NCBI GenBank assembly: GCA_003669555.1
Contig: QWOS01000103.1
Coordinates: 1-49,829, forward strand
Origin: Planctomycetota bacterium
GTDB taxonomy: Bacteria > Planctomycetota > Planctomycetia > Gemmatales > Gemmataceae
Direction: 5' to 3'
DNA: 49,829 nucleotides
Shown here: positions 1-8,293 of the stretch, piece after piece
Layout of the letters: the number at the start of each line of letters is the position of its first letter
Position numbering within the stretch: position 1 is the first letter of the stretch
Program-made: the position numbers and the translations under genes
Notes under the pieces: generated by a model
The model's input: the letters and a program-made list of their open reading frames with translations, nothing else
Told to the model about the DNA's origin: nothing
Databases searched by the model: none

Positions 1-315
1 ACCGCCGCCGTAGCCGCCACGACCGCCGCCAGCGCCGCCACCAGCGCCGCCAGCACCGCCGCCCTCTTCACGAGGACGAGCTTCGTTGACCGTGAGAGTC
101 CTGTTCTGGAACTCAGTACCGTTGAGATCACCAATGGCCTTGGTGGCCTCATTGTCGTCGGCCATTTCCACGAACCCGAAGCCGCGTGAGCGACCGGTTT
201 CGCGATCCATGACCACTTGGGCGCGCGTCACCGCTCCGAAGCGCTCGAAGAGCCGCAATAGATCATCAGCCGTAGCATCCCACGACAGATTACCAACATA
301 AATATTCTTAGCCAT
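1..315 (-). CDS. RRM-domain RNA-binding protein, glycine-rich tail (3' end cut by window edge)
   Basis: Single RNA-recognition-motif protein of the small bacterial glycine-rich RNA-binding type. The ATG is at 313-315 on the minus strand and 105 codons are visible. RNP2 (IYVGNL, residues 5-10) and RNP1 (RGFGFVEM, residues 44-51) are both intact, so single-stranded RNA binding is expected. After the RRM (about residue 80) the sequence becomes a Gly/Ala/Arg-rich low-complexity tail, seen as GCC/GCCGCC repeats at 1-60. The stop lies outside the window. An AAGG lies only 2 nt before the ATG and a GGGGAAGG about 10 nt before it. Proteins of this family are often cold-induced, but no regulatory element could be assigned here. 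The family call is firm; cellular targets are unknown. Confidence 0.93.
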   Translation of the reverse strand, partial: MAKNIYVGNLSWDATADDLLRLFERFGAVTRAQVVMDRETGRSRGFGFVEMADDNEATKAIGDLNGTEFQNRTLTVNEARPREEGGGAGGAGGGAGGGRGGYGGG

Positions 316-1390
316 GACCTTGGAACCTTCCCCCGCCATGTGGTAGCAAAACACCCGTTATGGGGCTTGCGCACTAGGCTCAAAAACCATCAGATAGAGC
401 CACCTGAACCCTGAAGCACTTTGCTGAAGCAGGATCCCAGAACGACGCGGTGCCCTCGACTCGGCAACCTGAATCAACAGGCCAATGAGGCGCGGCAAGC
501 TGAAAGTGCTGTTCAGTAATGGACCGACGACGAGGAGCTGGATTCGAAAAACGACCCGCGCGGGAAATTATAACCGGCAGGAGGGTCGAAACAGCAAATA
601 GGCGAGGCCCAAACCCAAACAAGATCTCCAGCTATCACCATTCCTTCACCTACTGATACTTGGGCAAACCTTTTGCTCGCCTACCAGCAGGTATCTTGAC
701 AATTAACAGCAAATCGTCATTGAATCAAGGTAACTTGGTTTTTGGCATGATATTTTCCACTCGGTAGTCATCCTGGGATCGGCCCTTCCCAATTCTTCAG
801 TCACCAGCAAGCATTGCCCGTCAACACAAACCAACCCCCGGCAACTCCATTCAACCACACTTGATTGGGCGTTATCCCAAGCACCCGATCGAGTGTTTGA
901 CAGGGCATTGTCATCCTTTTTGGGACCTGGAGCCATCTATTTGCCTGATATACAGCTGCCAGAAGAGGTTTTTCTTGCCCGGTAGCCCAGGGGCCATACA
1001 GGTCCATGGGGTTGGCAGGGTCCCCCTTATTAATTATCACTAATGTCGTTTCATCCCTGACCAACCCTCTGGCAGTCGGGCATCGGAGTGGCATGGACCG
1101 CGTCTCTTATAGAATCCGGATTGTCGATCTTGAGAAAAAAGACTGTTTTCTGCCATATTTCCTGCCAGCAATACCAACCTGACCGGAATTTCCGAACGAA
1201 AGGGTAAATCTGACACAAGTTGCAGGCCCGTCACAACCGATCAATTAAGGCGTGGGCCATAGTTTCCGTTTCATCCACTGGCAACCGTGCTGGTGGGAAG
1301 GCGGAGCAGGCTGTCCAAGTTCGCCGCCCGGTCCCAGGGGAAAACAGGGGCCGAAGCCAAGCGGGCAAGGGCCTGACTAGCGAGGGTGTC
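316..1390. other. Intergenic region without a supported gene
   Basis: About 1.07 kb between the divergent RRM gene and the beta-barrel gene. Only short overlapping open frames occur and none has a good ribosome binding site or recognisable protein sequence. It is more AT-rich than the flanks. A TTGACA hexamer lies near 695 but has no convincing -10 partner. The region presumably holds both divergent promoters and long leaders. An unrecognised small RNA cannot be excluded. Confidence 0.5.
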
Positions 1391-2710
1391 ATGAGCGAAG
1401 CGACCAATATATTGCGAATCAGGGGGCGGTTTTTCGCCTGCCTTTCCTGGATTGCGGCAAGTTTGACAGGGCTGTTACCCACAGCCGGGCGGGCTGAAGA
1501 GATTGGCATGGCCGATCCCATTCTGCCTCTGCCCCTCTACCACAACAAACCCGACAACTTCGGGACAGACGGAGGGTTGTTCTTCTCAACCTCATTCGTC
1601 GCCTACAAACAAACCAACCCGATATCACAGCAAGGTGTAGCCTACCGGGGCTTCACCGATGTGACAGGCACAGCCAGTGTGCCGTATACCTACGATCCTG
1701 TCACGGGACAGACCACCAACGCCCCTGTGGCACCCTTTGTGGGCCACTTTTATGGCTCAGGTACCGAGGCCCTCAACACCGAATCGGTGTCAGGACCAGG
1801 TACGCTGCAACCCGGTATCAAGGTGGAGGCCGGTTGGCGCTTTGGCGACCGGGTGACCGTCACGGCAAGCTGGATGTGGCTGGCCGATGCCACCTACACC
1901 TCCTCGGCGTCGAATATCCCGGCAGGCTTGCAGATCGGCAGCAACTACGCTGACTCGTACCTGTCGGCGCCGGTGTATAACTTCTATCCCGAGTATGCAG
2001 GCCCTAATGAAGACCTGTACAACTCCAATGGAGCATCCATCCCCAATACGGTTCAGAATGGCGTGGAAGCGGCCAAAGGGGCTGGCTACGGCATCTGGAA
2101 CGCCGCTGAGGTATTCACCCAAAGCTTCACTCAGCGGGCCCAGTTTGCCGACCTGCTTTGCCGGGTGCCGGTTTTCGAAAATGAAAACTACCGCCTGTCA
2201 GGTCTGGTGGGCCCCCGCTTTGTCTGGCTGTGGGAGAAGTACATGATGCGGGCTGTCGACTACGACATCTATGGTGAGTCAAACGGCTACAACCAGGCCA
2301 TCTATACCAACATCGTGTCCAACCGGATGTATGGTGCGCAGATTGGTGCCCAGAACGAGTGGTACATGGGGCACGGTTTCGCTCTGAATGTGACCTTCGG
2401 TGGTTCAATGTTCGCCGATATCGTCAAAGCCAGGGCCCGCTATGAACTGGGGCAAAAGAACTACGGGCCGGTTTCGAAACGGTCCCGAACCCTGTACGAG
2501 TTCGTCCCCGAACTCTCGGGCCAAGTGGGCATCGCCTGGTATCCGTTCGAAGGCATCGAGATGAAGTTCAACTACAATGCGATGGGGTTCTTCAACACGA
2601 TCAGCTCCAGGCACCCCATCGACTTCGACTTTGGCACGGTAGACCCTGCCTTTAATACCCAGACCCGGTGGTTTAGTGGGTTCCAAGCCGGAATAGCTCT
2701 GGTCTTCTGA
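1391..2710 (+). CDS. Outer-membrane beta-barrel protein (BBP7-like family of planctomycetes)
   Basis: A 439-residue protein. The start at 1391 is chosen because GAGG lies 5-6 nt upstream and the reading then begins with a signal-peptide-like segment (basic stretch, then about 20 hydrophobic residues ending near TAGRAEE). The longer frame from 1220 would add 57 polar residues before the signal peptide. The mature part is rich in Tyr, Trp, Gly and Asn, with alternating amphipathic strands, no cytoplasmic-enzyme motif, and a C-terminal Phe typical of outer-membrane barrels. Planctomycetes encode many such BBP7 or porin-like proteins; the exact family is an inference. Its role is probably surface or transport related. 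A strong terminator follows 35 nt after the stop, so it is likely monocistronic. Confidence 0.7.
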   Translation: MSEATNILRIRGRFFACLSWIAASLTGLLPTAGRAEEIGMADPILPLPLYHNKPDNFGTDGGLFFSTSFVAYKQTNPISQQGVAYRGFTDVTGTASVPYTYDPVTGQTTNAPVAPFVGHFYGSGTEALNTESVSGPGTLQPGIKVEAGWRFGDRVTVTASWMWLADATYTSSASNIPAGLQIGSNYADSYLSAPVYNFYPEYAGPNEDLYNSNGASIPNTVQNGVEAAKGAGYGIWNAAEVFTQSFTQRAQFADLLCRVPVFENENYRLSGLVGPRFVWLWEKYMMRAVDYDIYGESNGYNQAIYTNIVSNRMYGAQIGAQNEWYMGHGFALNVTFGGSMFADIVKARARYELGQKNYGPVSKRSRTLYEFVPELSGQVGIAWYPFEGIEMKFNYNAMGFFNTISSRHPIDFDFGTVDPAFNTQTRWFSGFQAGIALVF

Positions 2711-2744
2711 TCGAAAAAACCCGCACTTCGCTGGTAGCACCCTC

Positions 2745-2802
2745 ACCAAGGCCGACTTCTCCCCAGATCCCCTCTGGTGGAAGTCGGCCTTGGTTTTTTT
2801 TT
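2745..2802 (+). terminator. Rho-independent terminator of the beta-barrel gene
   Basis: A perfect 14-bp inverted repeat (2745-2758 pairing with 2781-2794) encloses a 22-nt loop and is followed by an uninterrupted T run to 2802. The GC-rich stem plus T tract is a textbook intrinsic terminator in the plus direction, 35 nt after the stop at 2710. Confidence 0.93.
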
Positions 2803-3051
2803 GCCTTTATTTTTATTGGAATTCTTGTTGGCAATAATGAGCCATCGGGCGGTTTTTGTGGTCATTCGGGGCAAAATTGCCACCTGCCGGGCCCGCTTGT
2901 GGCCCCTACACCTTGGCCAGCCTCTCTCTCCTGCTATAACCAACAATGTGATCCAACAGATGGACGGCCCGGCTTTGTTTGCCGGCTTTGGCCTGTCGAC
3001 CTGTGTCGCTGGTTTTTATGCCGGTTGGCCTGCTTTGAGGAAGGTGCATTC

Positions 3052-4959
3052 ATGGCAGAAGAGACCCCCCCAACCACCCCCTCTTCCCTTTGGGCAACCG
3101 GGTGGAAACTCCTTTCCGGCTGCTTCCGCATCGCCCTCATGCCAGGAAAAATCATTCTGGCCGGGATGGGCGTGCTGTGCATGGCTACCGGTTGGTGGTT
3201 ACTGGCGTTGATTTTTGGTTCTTTTTGGGGAACCAGCCCGGAATGGCCCGGCCAGTATCTGCCTGCGGCTGTCAAGGTAGTCGAAGCCAGAGCCGACAAG
3301 GAGGCTGCCGCATCGGCTGAAAAAGAAGCAAAAACAATCAAGGAAGATGCCAAAACCACTGAGGTGAAATCGGAGGAAGCGACCCGTCGGGCCTGGCAAC
3401 GCTTCAAGGACGAGCAGTCAGCCTGGAATCTGATGTACGAGACTGCCGGTCTCGGCAAAGGTGGCCAGTTTTATTCTGTGGAAGATGTGGCCCGCACACC
3501 CGCCGAGATGGATTCCTTCAAAACCGCCGGATTGATGTCTGTAGCCATTAGCAAACCCCAGGGAGACAAACCCTCTGCCGAGCCTGATCTGGCCAGCCAG
3601 GGGAAAGTTTTGGTCCTGGCTTTTGAGAAAGCCCTGGCTGATGGCAAGTTGGTGATCACTCCCGAGCGCGCCGACCAGGTTCGGGCAATGCTCGGCAAGC
3701 CAAAACCGGTCGGGAAGCTGAACACTTGGCCCTGGAGCGAAAATCGTGGTGCCAACCCGCTCATGCTGGTTTCCGGTTCGTCTGATTCGTGGAACAACAA
3801 CAAGTTTCTGGATTGGTTGCTGAAAGACCAAGGTCCGGTGTTGATCGAACCCGTCCTGAAGATGCTTCGGCCGGTAGCCTATCTGTTCCACCCCAAGGCC
3901 AGCACCTGGCTAAAGATTTACTTCCTGCTTGTAGCCCTGTGGACCATCGTGGTCTGGAGTGTCTTTGGTGGTGCCATTGCCCGCATGGCAGGTATGGAAC
4001 TGGCCCGGGATGAATCGATTTCCATGCGTGAGGGGCTGCAATTCAGTATGAAGCGGCTCGGTTCGCTGGTGCTGGCCCCGCTCACGCCCCTTTTCCTGAT
4101 CCTGATCCTGCTGGTTTTGATGAGCCTTTTTGGCATGGTGTTCATGATCCCCGTCATCGGCGATATTTTGCTGGGTGGCCTGGGCTGGTTCCTGCCCCTG
4201 CTCGTTGGCTTCGGCATGGCCATTGTGCTGGTCGGACTGCTGGCCTGGCCCCTGATGATCGCCACTGTGGCCGTGGACTCTGAGGATTTCATTCAGGCCA
4301 CTTCGCGCGGGGTGAGCTATCTCTACCAGCGCCCGCGGGGCATCGCCCTTTTCGCGCTGAAGGCATTGCTCTTTGGTGCGGCCTCCATCTTCGTGGTGGG
4401 CTTCATGAGCTCGCTGGCCGTTTACATGGCCAAATGGAGCGTCTCGCAGACCCCCTTCATCACCATGGCCGGGCGGGAACCTGATTTCCTGTTTGTTCAT
4501 GCCCCCACGACTTTCGGATGGCGTGACTTGCTGCTGGACGGCACCACGGTGAATGGCTCACCGATCGTGGTGGACGGCAAAGTGGATGCCACCCAGTTGC
4601 AAAAGTACAAAGATGGGCTCAACTGGTGGAACCATGCAGGTGCCTTCATGGCCTCTGGCTGGTTGTACCTGGCGCTGCTGCTGGCTCTGGGATTTGGCTA
4701 CTCGTTTTTCTGGTCGGCATGCACCTCGCTTTATCTGGCCCTTCGCCTCGATATTGAGAGTTTCGACCTGAATGAAATCTATCTGGACGAGCCGGATGAG
4801 GAGCCCGAAAGCGTGCCACCTCCGCCAACCCCCGTCAGCACCCCGGCTCCGGTCGCCAAGGCTAATGCCAATGGCGGCGTGTCCCTTTCCATGGTGGATG
4901 CTCCTGCATCTCCAGCCACGGGTGGAGGTTCCCCCAATACAGGGGAACCGGGTAAGTAA
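3052..4959 (+). CDS. Large multi-pass membrane protein, function unknown
   Basis: A 635-residue protein. The start at 3052 is chosen for a GAGGAAGG ribosome binding site about 8 nt upstream; the frame opens earlier (2899) but without support. Visible layout: hydrophobic segments at about 27-60; a Lys/Glu/Ala-rich, probably coiled-coil stretch at about 75-125; a soluble domain to about 285; then hydrophobic helices near 288-312, 340-410 (two or three passes), 430-460 and 537-566; and a Pro/Ala-rich acidic tail from about 590. No catalytic motif is recognised. The Pro/Ala-rich C-terminus is reminiscent of cytoplasmic tails of planctomycete membrane proteins. The next gene starts 85 nt downstream on the same strand, so co-transcription is possible. 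Confidence 0.75.
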   Translation: MAEETPPTTPSSLWATGWKLLSGCFRIALMPGKIILAGMGVLCMATGWWLLALIFGSFWGTSPEWPGQYLPAAVKVVEARADKEAAASAEKEAKTIKEDAKTTEVKSEEATRRAWQRFKDEQSAWNLMYETAGLGKGGQFYSVEDVARTPAEMDSFKTAGLMSVAISKPQGDKPSAEPDLASQGKVLVLAFEKALADGKLVITPERADQVRAMLGKPKPVGKLNTWPWSENRGANPLMLVSGSSDSWNNNKFLDWLLKDQGPVLIEPVLKMLRPVAYLFHPKASTWLKIYFLLVALWTIVVWSVFGGAIARMAGMELARDESISMREGLQFSMKRLGSLVLAPLTPLFLILILLVLMSLFGMVFMIPVIGDILLGGLGWFLPLLVGFGMAIVLVGLLAWPLMIATVAVDSEDFIQATSRGVSYLYQRPRGIALFALKALLFGAASIFVVGFMSSLAVYMAKWSVSQTPFITMAGREPDFLFVHAPTTFGWRDLLLDGTTVNGSPIVVDGKVDATQLQKYKDGLNWWNHAGAFMASGWLYLALLLALGFGYSFFWSACTSLYLALRLDIESFDLNEIYLDEPDEEPESVPPPPTPVSTPAPVAKANANGGVSLSMVDAPASPATGGGSPNTGEPGK

Positions 4960-5044
4960 AGCCAGCCCTTTGCTTCGTCACCCGGTCTTTCTTTGGGCCA
5001 ATGGTTATCGGGTGATAGACCGCGGGTTTTGAGGGAACTGACTC

Positions 5045-6013
5045 ATGGGTTGCCCCCTGGCGCTTTTCACCGGTCCCTGGTCCGATCTGCCACTCGATGA
5101 GCTGGCAGGTCTGGCTGCGGGCTGGTCTTATCGCGCGGTGGAATTGGCTGCCTGGGGTGACCATCTCGAGGTCCAGCGCTGCCTGGGAGATCCCGCCGCT
5201 CTGGATGCCCGTGCTGATTTGCTACGCGGGCGAGGTTTGGAAGTGACCGCTGTCTCGTGCCACCGTGTGAGCGCCGCTATTTGCGAGGTGCAGCATGGGG
5301 GTTTGCGACACCTTCTTCCCGAATATGTCTGGGGTGATGGGGAGCCTGAGGGGATTCGCCAGCGGGCGGTTTCCGAGGTAATTGCCACTGCCCGAGTTGC
5401 CTCCAGGCTAGGGGCGCCTTTGTTAACCGGCTTCACCGGTTCAGCCATCTGGTCGCGCATCACTGGATACCCCCGGCTCCGTGACGGAGAACTGGGCGAG
5501 GCTTTGGCCGATTTTAGCCGGCGTTTCCGCCCTATCCTGGCCGAGTTGCGCGAACTGGGTATGCGCTATGCCCTGGAAGCTCATCCCGGGCAGATGGCCT
5601 TCGACCTGGGGAGTGCCGAAGCGGTGATCGAGGCCATGGACGGCGCCCCCGAGCTTGGATTCACACTGGATCCCGGCCATCTGGTCTGGCAAGGCATCGA
5701 CCCGGTGGAGTTCATCGAGCGTTTCCCCGAGCGCATTCTCCATGTCCATGTGAAGGATGTGGTAGTGCGTCAGGATGGCAGACATGGCCTGCTGGGGGGA
5801 TATCATCCCCATGGTGACCCGCGGCGCGGCTGGGAATTTCGCGCCCCGGGGCGCGGCCACCTCGACTGGGAGGAATTCTTCCGGGCATTGGGCCGCATCG
5901 GCTACCAGGGTTCCCTCTCGGTGGAGGTTTCTGACTCCTGGCTTGACCGCACCGCAGCCGCCGAGGAGGCGGTGCCTTTTCTGGAACGGTTCCGCCATGG
6001 GTCACTGGCCTGA
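5045..6013 (+). CDS. Sugar phosphate isomerase/epimerase (xylose-isomerase-like TIM barrel)
   Basis: A 322-residue protein of the AP-endonuclease-2/xylose-isomerase-like TIM-barrel superfamily. The likely metal ligands appear in the usual order: Glu in the segment ALEAHPGQ, Asp-Pro-Gly-His (LDPGH), His in HVHVKDV, and a C-terminal Glu in SVEVSD. A GAGGGA ribosome binding site sits 8-9 nt before the ATG. Such proteins isomerise or epimerise sugars or inositols using a divalent cation; planctomycetes carry many paralogues and the substrate cannot be read from sequence. It lies 25 nt upstream of the pabA-like gene and probably shares a transcript with it, without an obvious metabolic link. Confidence 0.88.
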   Translation: MGCPLALFTGPWSDLPLDELAGLAAGWSYRAVELAAWGDHLEVQRCLGDPAALDARADLLRGRGLEVTAVSCHRVSAAICEVQHGGLRHLLPEYVWGDGEPEGIRQRAVSEVIATARVASRLGAPLLTGFTGSAIWSRITGYPRLRDGELGEALADFSRRFRPILAELRELGMRYALEAHPGQMAFDLGSAEAVIEAMDGAPELGFTLDPGHLVWQGIDPVEFIERFPERILHVHVKDVVVRQDGRHGLLGGYHPHGDPRRGWEFRAPGRGHLDWEEFFRALGRIGYQGSLSVEVSDSWLDRTAAAEEAVPFLERFRHGSLA

Positions 6014-6038
6014 CTCGGCAACATAGACAGAGACAACG

Positions 6039-6635
6039 ATGATCCTGCTGATCGATAACTACGACTCGTTCACCTACAACCTGGTGCAGCGCTTTGGCGA
6101 GATCGACTCTACGCTGGATCTGCGGGTGATTCGCAACGACAAGATCAGCCCCGACGAGATCGCGACGATGGCCCCCGAGCGGATTGTCATCTCGCCAGGC
6201 CCCTGCACTCCCAAAGAGGCAGGCATTTCCAACGAAGTGCTGCTGCGCTTCAGCGGCAAGCTGCCCATTCTGGGTGTTTGCCTCGGGCATCAGTGCATAG
6301 GCCACAGCTTTGGTGGCGAGGTGGTGCGCAACAGCCGCATCATGCACGGCAAGGTTTCCCCCATCCACCATGATGGTTCAGGTATTTTCGCGGGTCTGTC
6401 CGACCCGTTCGACGCCACCCGGTACCACAGCCTGGTCATACGGCGCGAAACCTGGAACAACCCCGATTTCATCATCTGCGCCTGGACCGCCGAGGGCGAA
6501 ATCATGGGCGTCAGGCACAAGGAATGGCCTCTTTTTGGTGTGCAATTCCATCCTGAGAGCTTCCTCACTCTCGAAGGGCCCAAGCTGCTGCGCAATTTCC
6601 TGGCCTGGCCCGCTCCGCAGACCCGGAATTCGTGA
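6039..6635 (+). CDS. pabA: Aminodeoxychorismate/anthranilate synthase component II (glutamine amidotransferase)
   Basis: A 198-residue class I glutamine amidotransferase, normal family length. The N-terminus reads LLIDNYDSFTYNLVQ, the hallmark of PabA/TrpG. The triad is intact: nucleophile Cys81 in GVCLGHQ, and His171 and Glu173 in the HPES motif. It supplies ammonia from glutamine to a chorismate-converting partner (PabB for folate, TrpE for tryptophan). Neither partner gene is in the window, and one amphibolic subunit may serve both, so the symbol pabA is a choice between pabA and trpG. The ribosome binding site is weak (AGAGAC). The convergent sulfatase gene ends 8 nt beyond its stop. Confidence 0.93.
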   Translation: MILLIDNYDSFTYNLVQRFGEIDSTLDLRVIRNDKISPDEIATMAPERIVISPGPCTPKEAGISNEVLLRFSGKLPILGVCLGHQCIGHSFGGEVVRNSRIMHGKVSPIHHDGSGIFAGLSDPFDATRYHSLVIRRETWNNPDFIICAWTAEGEIMGVRHKEWPLFGVQFHPESFLTLEGPKLLRNFLAWPAPQTRNS

Positions 6636-6643
6636 AGCTGGCC

Positions 6644-8251
6644 TCAATCCCCTCTTGCGTCAGCTTGAATGGCCAGCCAGCGGTCAGTCCAGACCTGTGC
6701 CATGGTTTTCACCCGCTCGGGGTGCCTGTCCGCCAGATTGGTGGTCTCCCCCCGGTCATTTTCGAGATGGTACAACTCCCAAGGACCATCCACTTCCTGG
6801 CGGGATGAGGTAGCGACAATCTTCCAGGCCCCCTGCCTGAGCGCCCGGCTTTTTTCGTGTTTGAACCAGAGCGTGGTTTCAGGCAGGGGCGCCCCCTGGA
6901 AAGCGGCCCGCAGCGACCGCCCAGCTAGTGGGGCACCACCGGGAACCGGGCCAGACGCCACGCCTGCCACATCGAGCGCGGTGGGCAATATGTCCACAAC
7001 ATGGCCCACCGCGGTGTGTGTCGACTTTGGGGCGGTTACCCCTTGTGGCCAATGCACCACCAGGGGCGTGGCGATGCCACCCTCGTGATTCCAGGTCTTG
7101 TGCCTGCGGAAGGGAGCGTTGCAGGCCGTGGACCAGCCCGGCCCCAAACAAAGGAAGGTCTCCGCCGAACCAGCAGGAGCCTTGGGATCGTGTCCATCGC
7201 CGCGCACCATGATCTCGGCGCTGGCACCATTGTCCGACAGAAACAGCACCAGGGTGTTTTCAAACATTCCCGACCGTTCCAGTTGGGCGATAATGCGGCC
7301 GATCTCGCGGTCCATGCGGTCGATCATCGCCGCATGGACCTCCATCTTGGCAGCCTGAAAGACCTTTTGTTCCGCAGTCAGGCTTTCCCAGGCAAGGGGT
7401 GCGTTCACCTCGCCCCGCCCCAGCGCCTCCAGAGCCTTGGGAAATGGATAGGGCGGCCCAAGATTCCGTTCAAAAGGTGCAGGATTGACGACAGGCAGGC
7501 CCAAGTCTTTTTGCCTGGCAACCCGCGCGGCGCGCAGGGCATCCCACCCCTGATTGTACTTACCCCGGTGGCGAGCGATGTCTCCGGGCGGTGCCTGCAA
7601 GGGAAAATGGGGAGAAGTAAATGCCACCAGGTGGAAAAATGCCTTTCCATGGTGGTTTTGGGCGTGATCAGCCAGGCAATCGATGGCATGGTCGGTAATG
7701 GCGGTGCTGGTGAAGAAATCCTTGCGGCCAGTCCCCAGTCCTTTCACCTCCTTGCCATTGACAGCGATTTGGCGCGGCGCAAAGTTGCGGTCGTGGTCTT
7801 CCAGCACCCAGGAACGGGCAAACCCCTGTCCCTTGCCAACGGGGTTGCCATCCACATGCCACTTGCCCGACAGATAGGAACGGTAACCGGCGGTGGCAAG
7901 GCGCTCGGGTATCAACGGGGCCCAGACCGGCCGCTTGCCCTGGCTTCCGGCGGTGATCCCTGGCACCGTATCCCGCCTCACCTGCTGGGGATAGTAACCA
8001 GAAAGCAACGCCGACCGGGTGGGCCAACAGCGCGCCGTGTTGTAAAAATTGGTGAATCGCTGGCCATTTTTTGCCAATCGATCCAGGTTGGGAGTAGGTA
8101 TTTCGCTTCCATAACAACCGATATCCGAATAGCCCAGATCATCGGCCAGGATGACCAGAATATGGGGAGGCGCCGGTTGGGAACGGGCTGCCACCACCCC
8201 GCCGAACAGTAGCGCCAGAACCGCATAAACCGTGACACCGTGCGGCAGCAT
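6644..8251 (-). CDS. Secreted sulfatase (arylsulfatase, formylglycine type)
   Basis: A 535-residue sulfatase. The start is set at the ATG 8249-8251 because GGAGGAG lies just upstream; the longer frame begins with a GTG inside that ribosome binding site. An N-terminal signal peptide (about 20-25 residues) is followed by the metal-binding Asp37-Asp38 pair (ILADDLGYSD) and by Cys75 in the C-x-P-x-R signature CWPTR, the cysteine converted to formylglycine by a maturation enzyme. A downstream LSDNGA segment supplies further metal ligands. Sulfatases are strongly expanded in planctomycetes, where many act on sulfated polysaccharides; the substrate is unknown. It lies 42 nt downstream of the ABC-F gene on the same strand. 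Confidence 0.94.
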   Translation of the reverse strand: MLPHGVTVYAVLALLFGGVVAARSQPAPPHILVILADDLGYSDIGCYGSEIPTPNLDRLAKNGQRFTNFYNTARCWPTRSALLSGYYPQQVRRDTVPGITAGSQGKRPVWAPLIPERLATAGYRSYLSGKWHVDGNPVGKGQGFARSWVLEDHDRNFAPRQIAVNGKEVKGLGTGRKDFFTSTAITDHAIDCLADHAQNHHGKAFFHLVAFTSPHFPLQAPPGDIARHRGKYNQGWDALRAARVARQKDLGLPVVNPAPFERNLGPPYPFPKALEALGRGEVNAPLAWESLTAEQKVFQAAKMEVHAAMIDRMDREIGRIIAQLERSGMFENTLVLFLSDNGASAEIMVRGDGHDPKAPAGSAETFLCLGPGWSTACNAPFRRHKTWNHEGGIATPLVVHWPQGVTAPKSTHTAVGHVVDILPTALDVAGVASGPVPGGAPLAGRSLRAAFQGAPLPETTLWFKHEKSRALRQGAWKIVATSSRQEVDGPWELYHLENDRGETTNLADRHPERVKTMAQVWTDRWLAIQADARGD

Positions 8252-8293
8252 GGCAATCTCCTCCACTGGCCAGCGGCAAATTGCCGTCCAGCC

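Noticed and set aside
1..60. Trinucleotide repeat as a possible microsatellite or CRISPR-like repeat
   Set aside because: It is the Gly-rich tail of the RRM gene in frame, so it is coding low complexity.
1220..1390. N-terminal extension of the beta-barrel gene
   Set aside because: The extra 57 residues are polar and precede the signal peptide; the ATG at 1391 has a GAGG at normal spacing.
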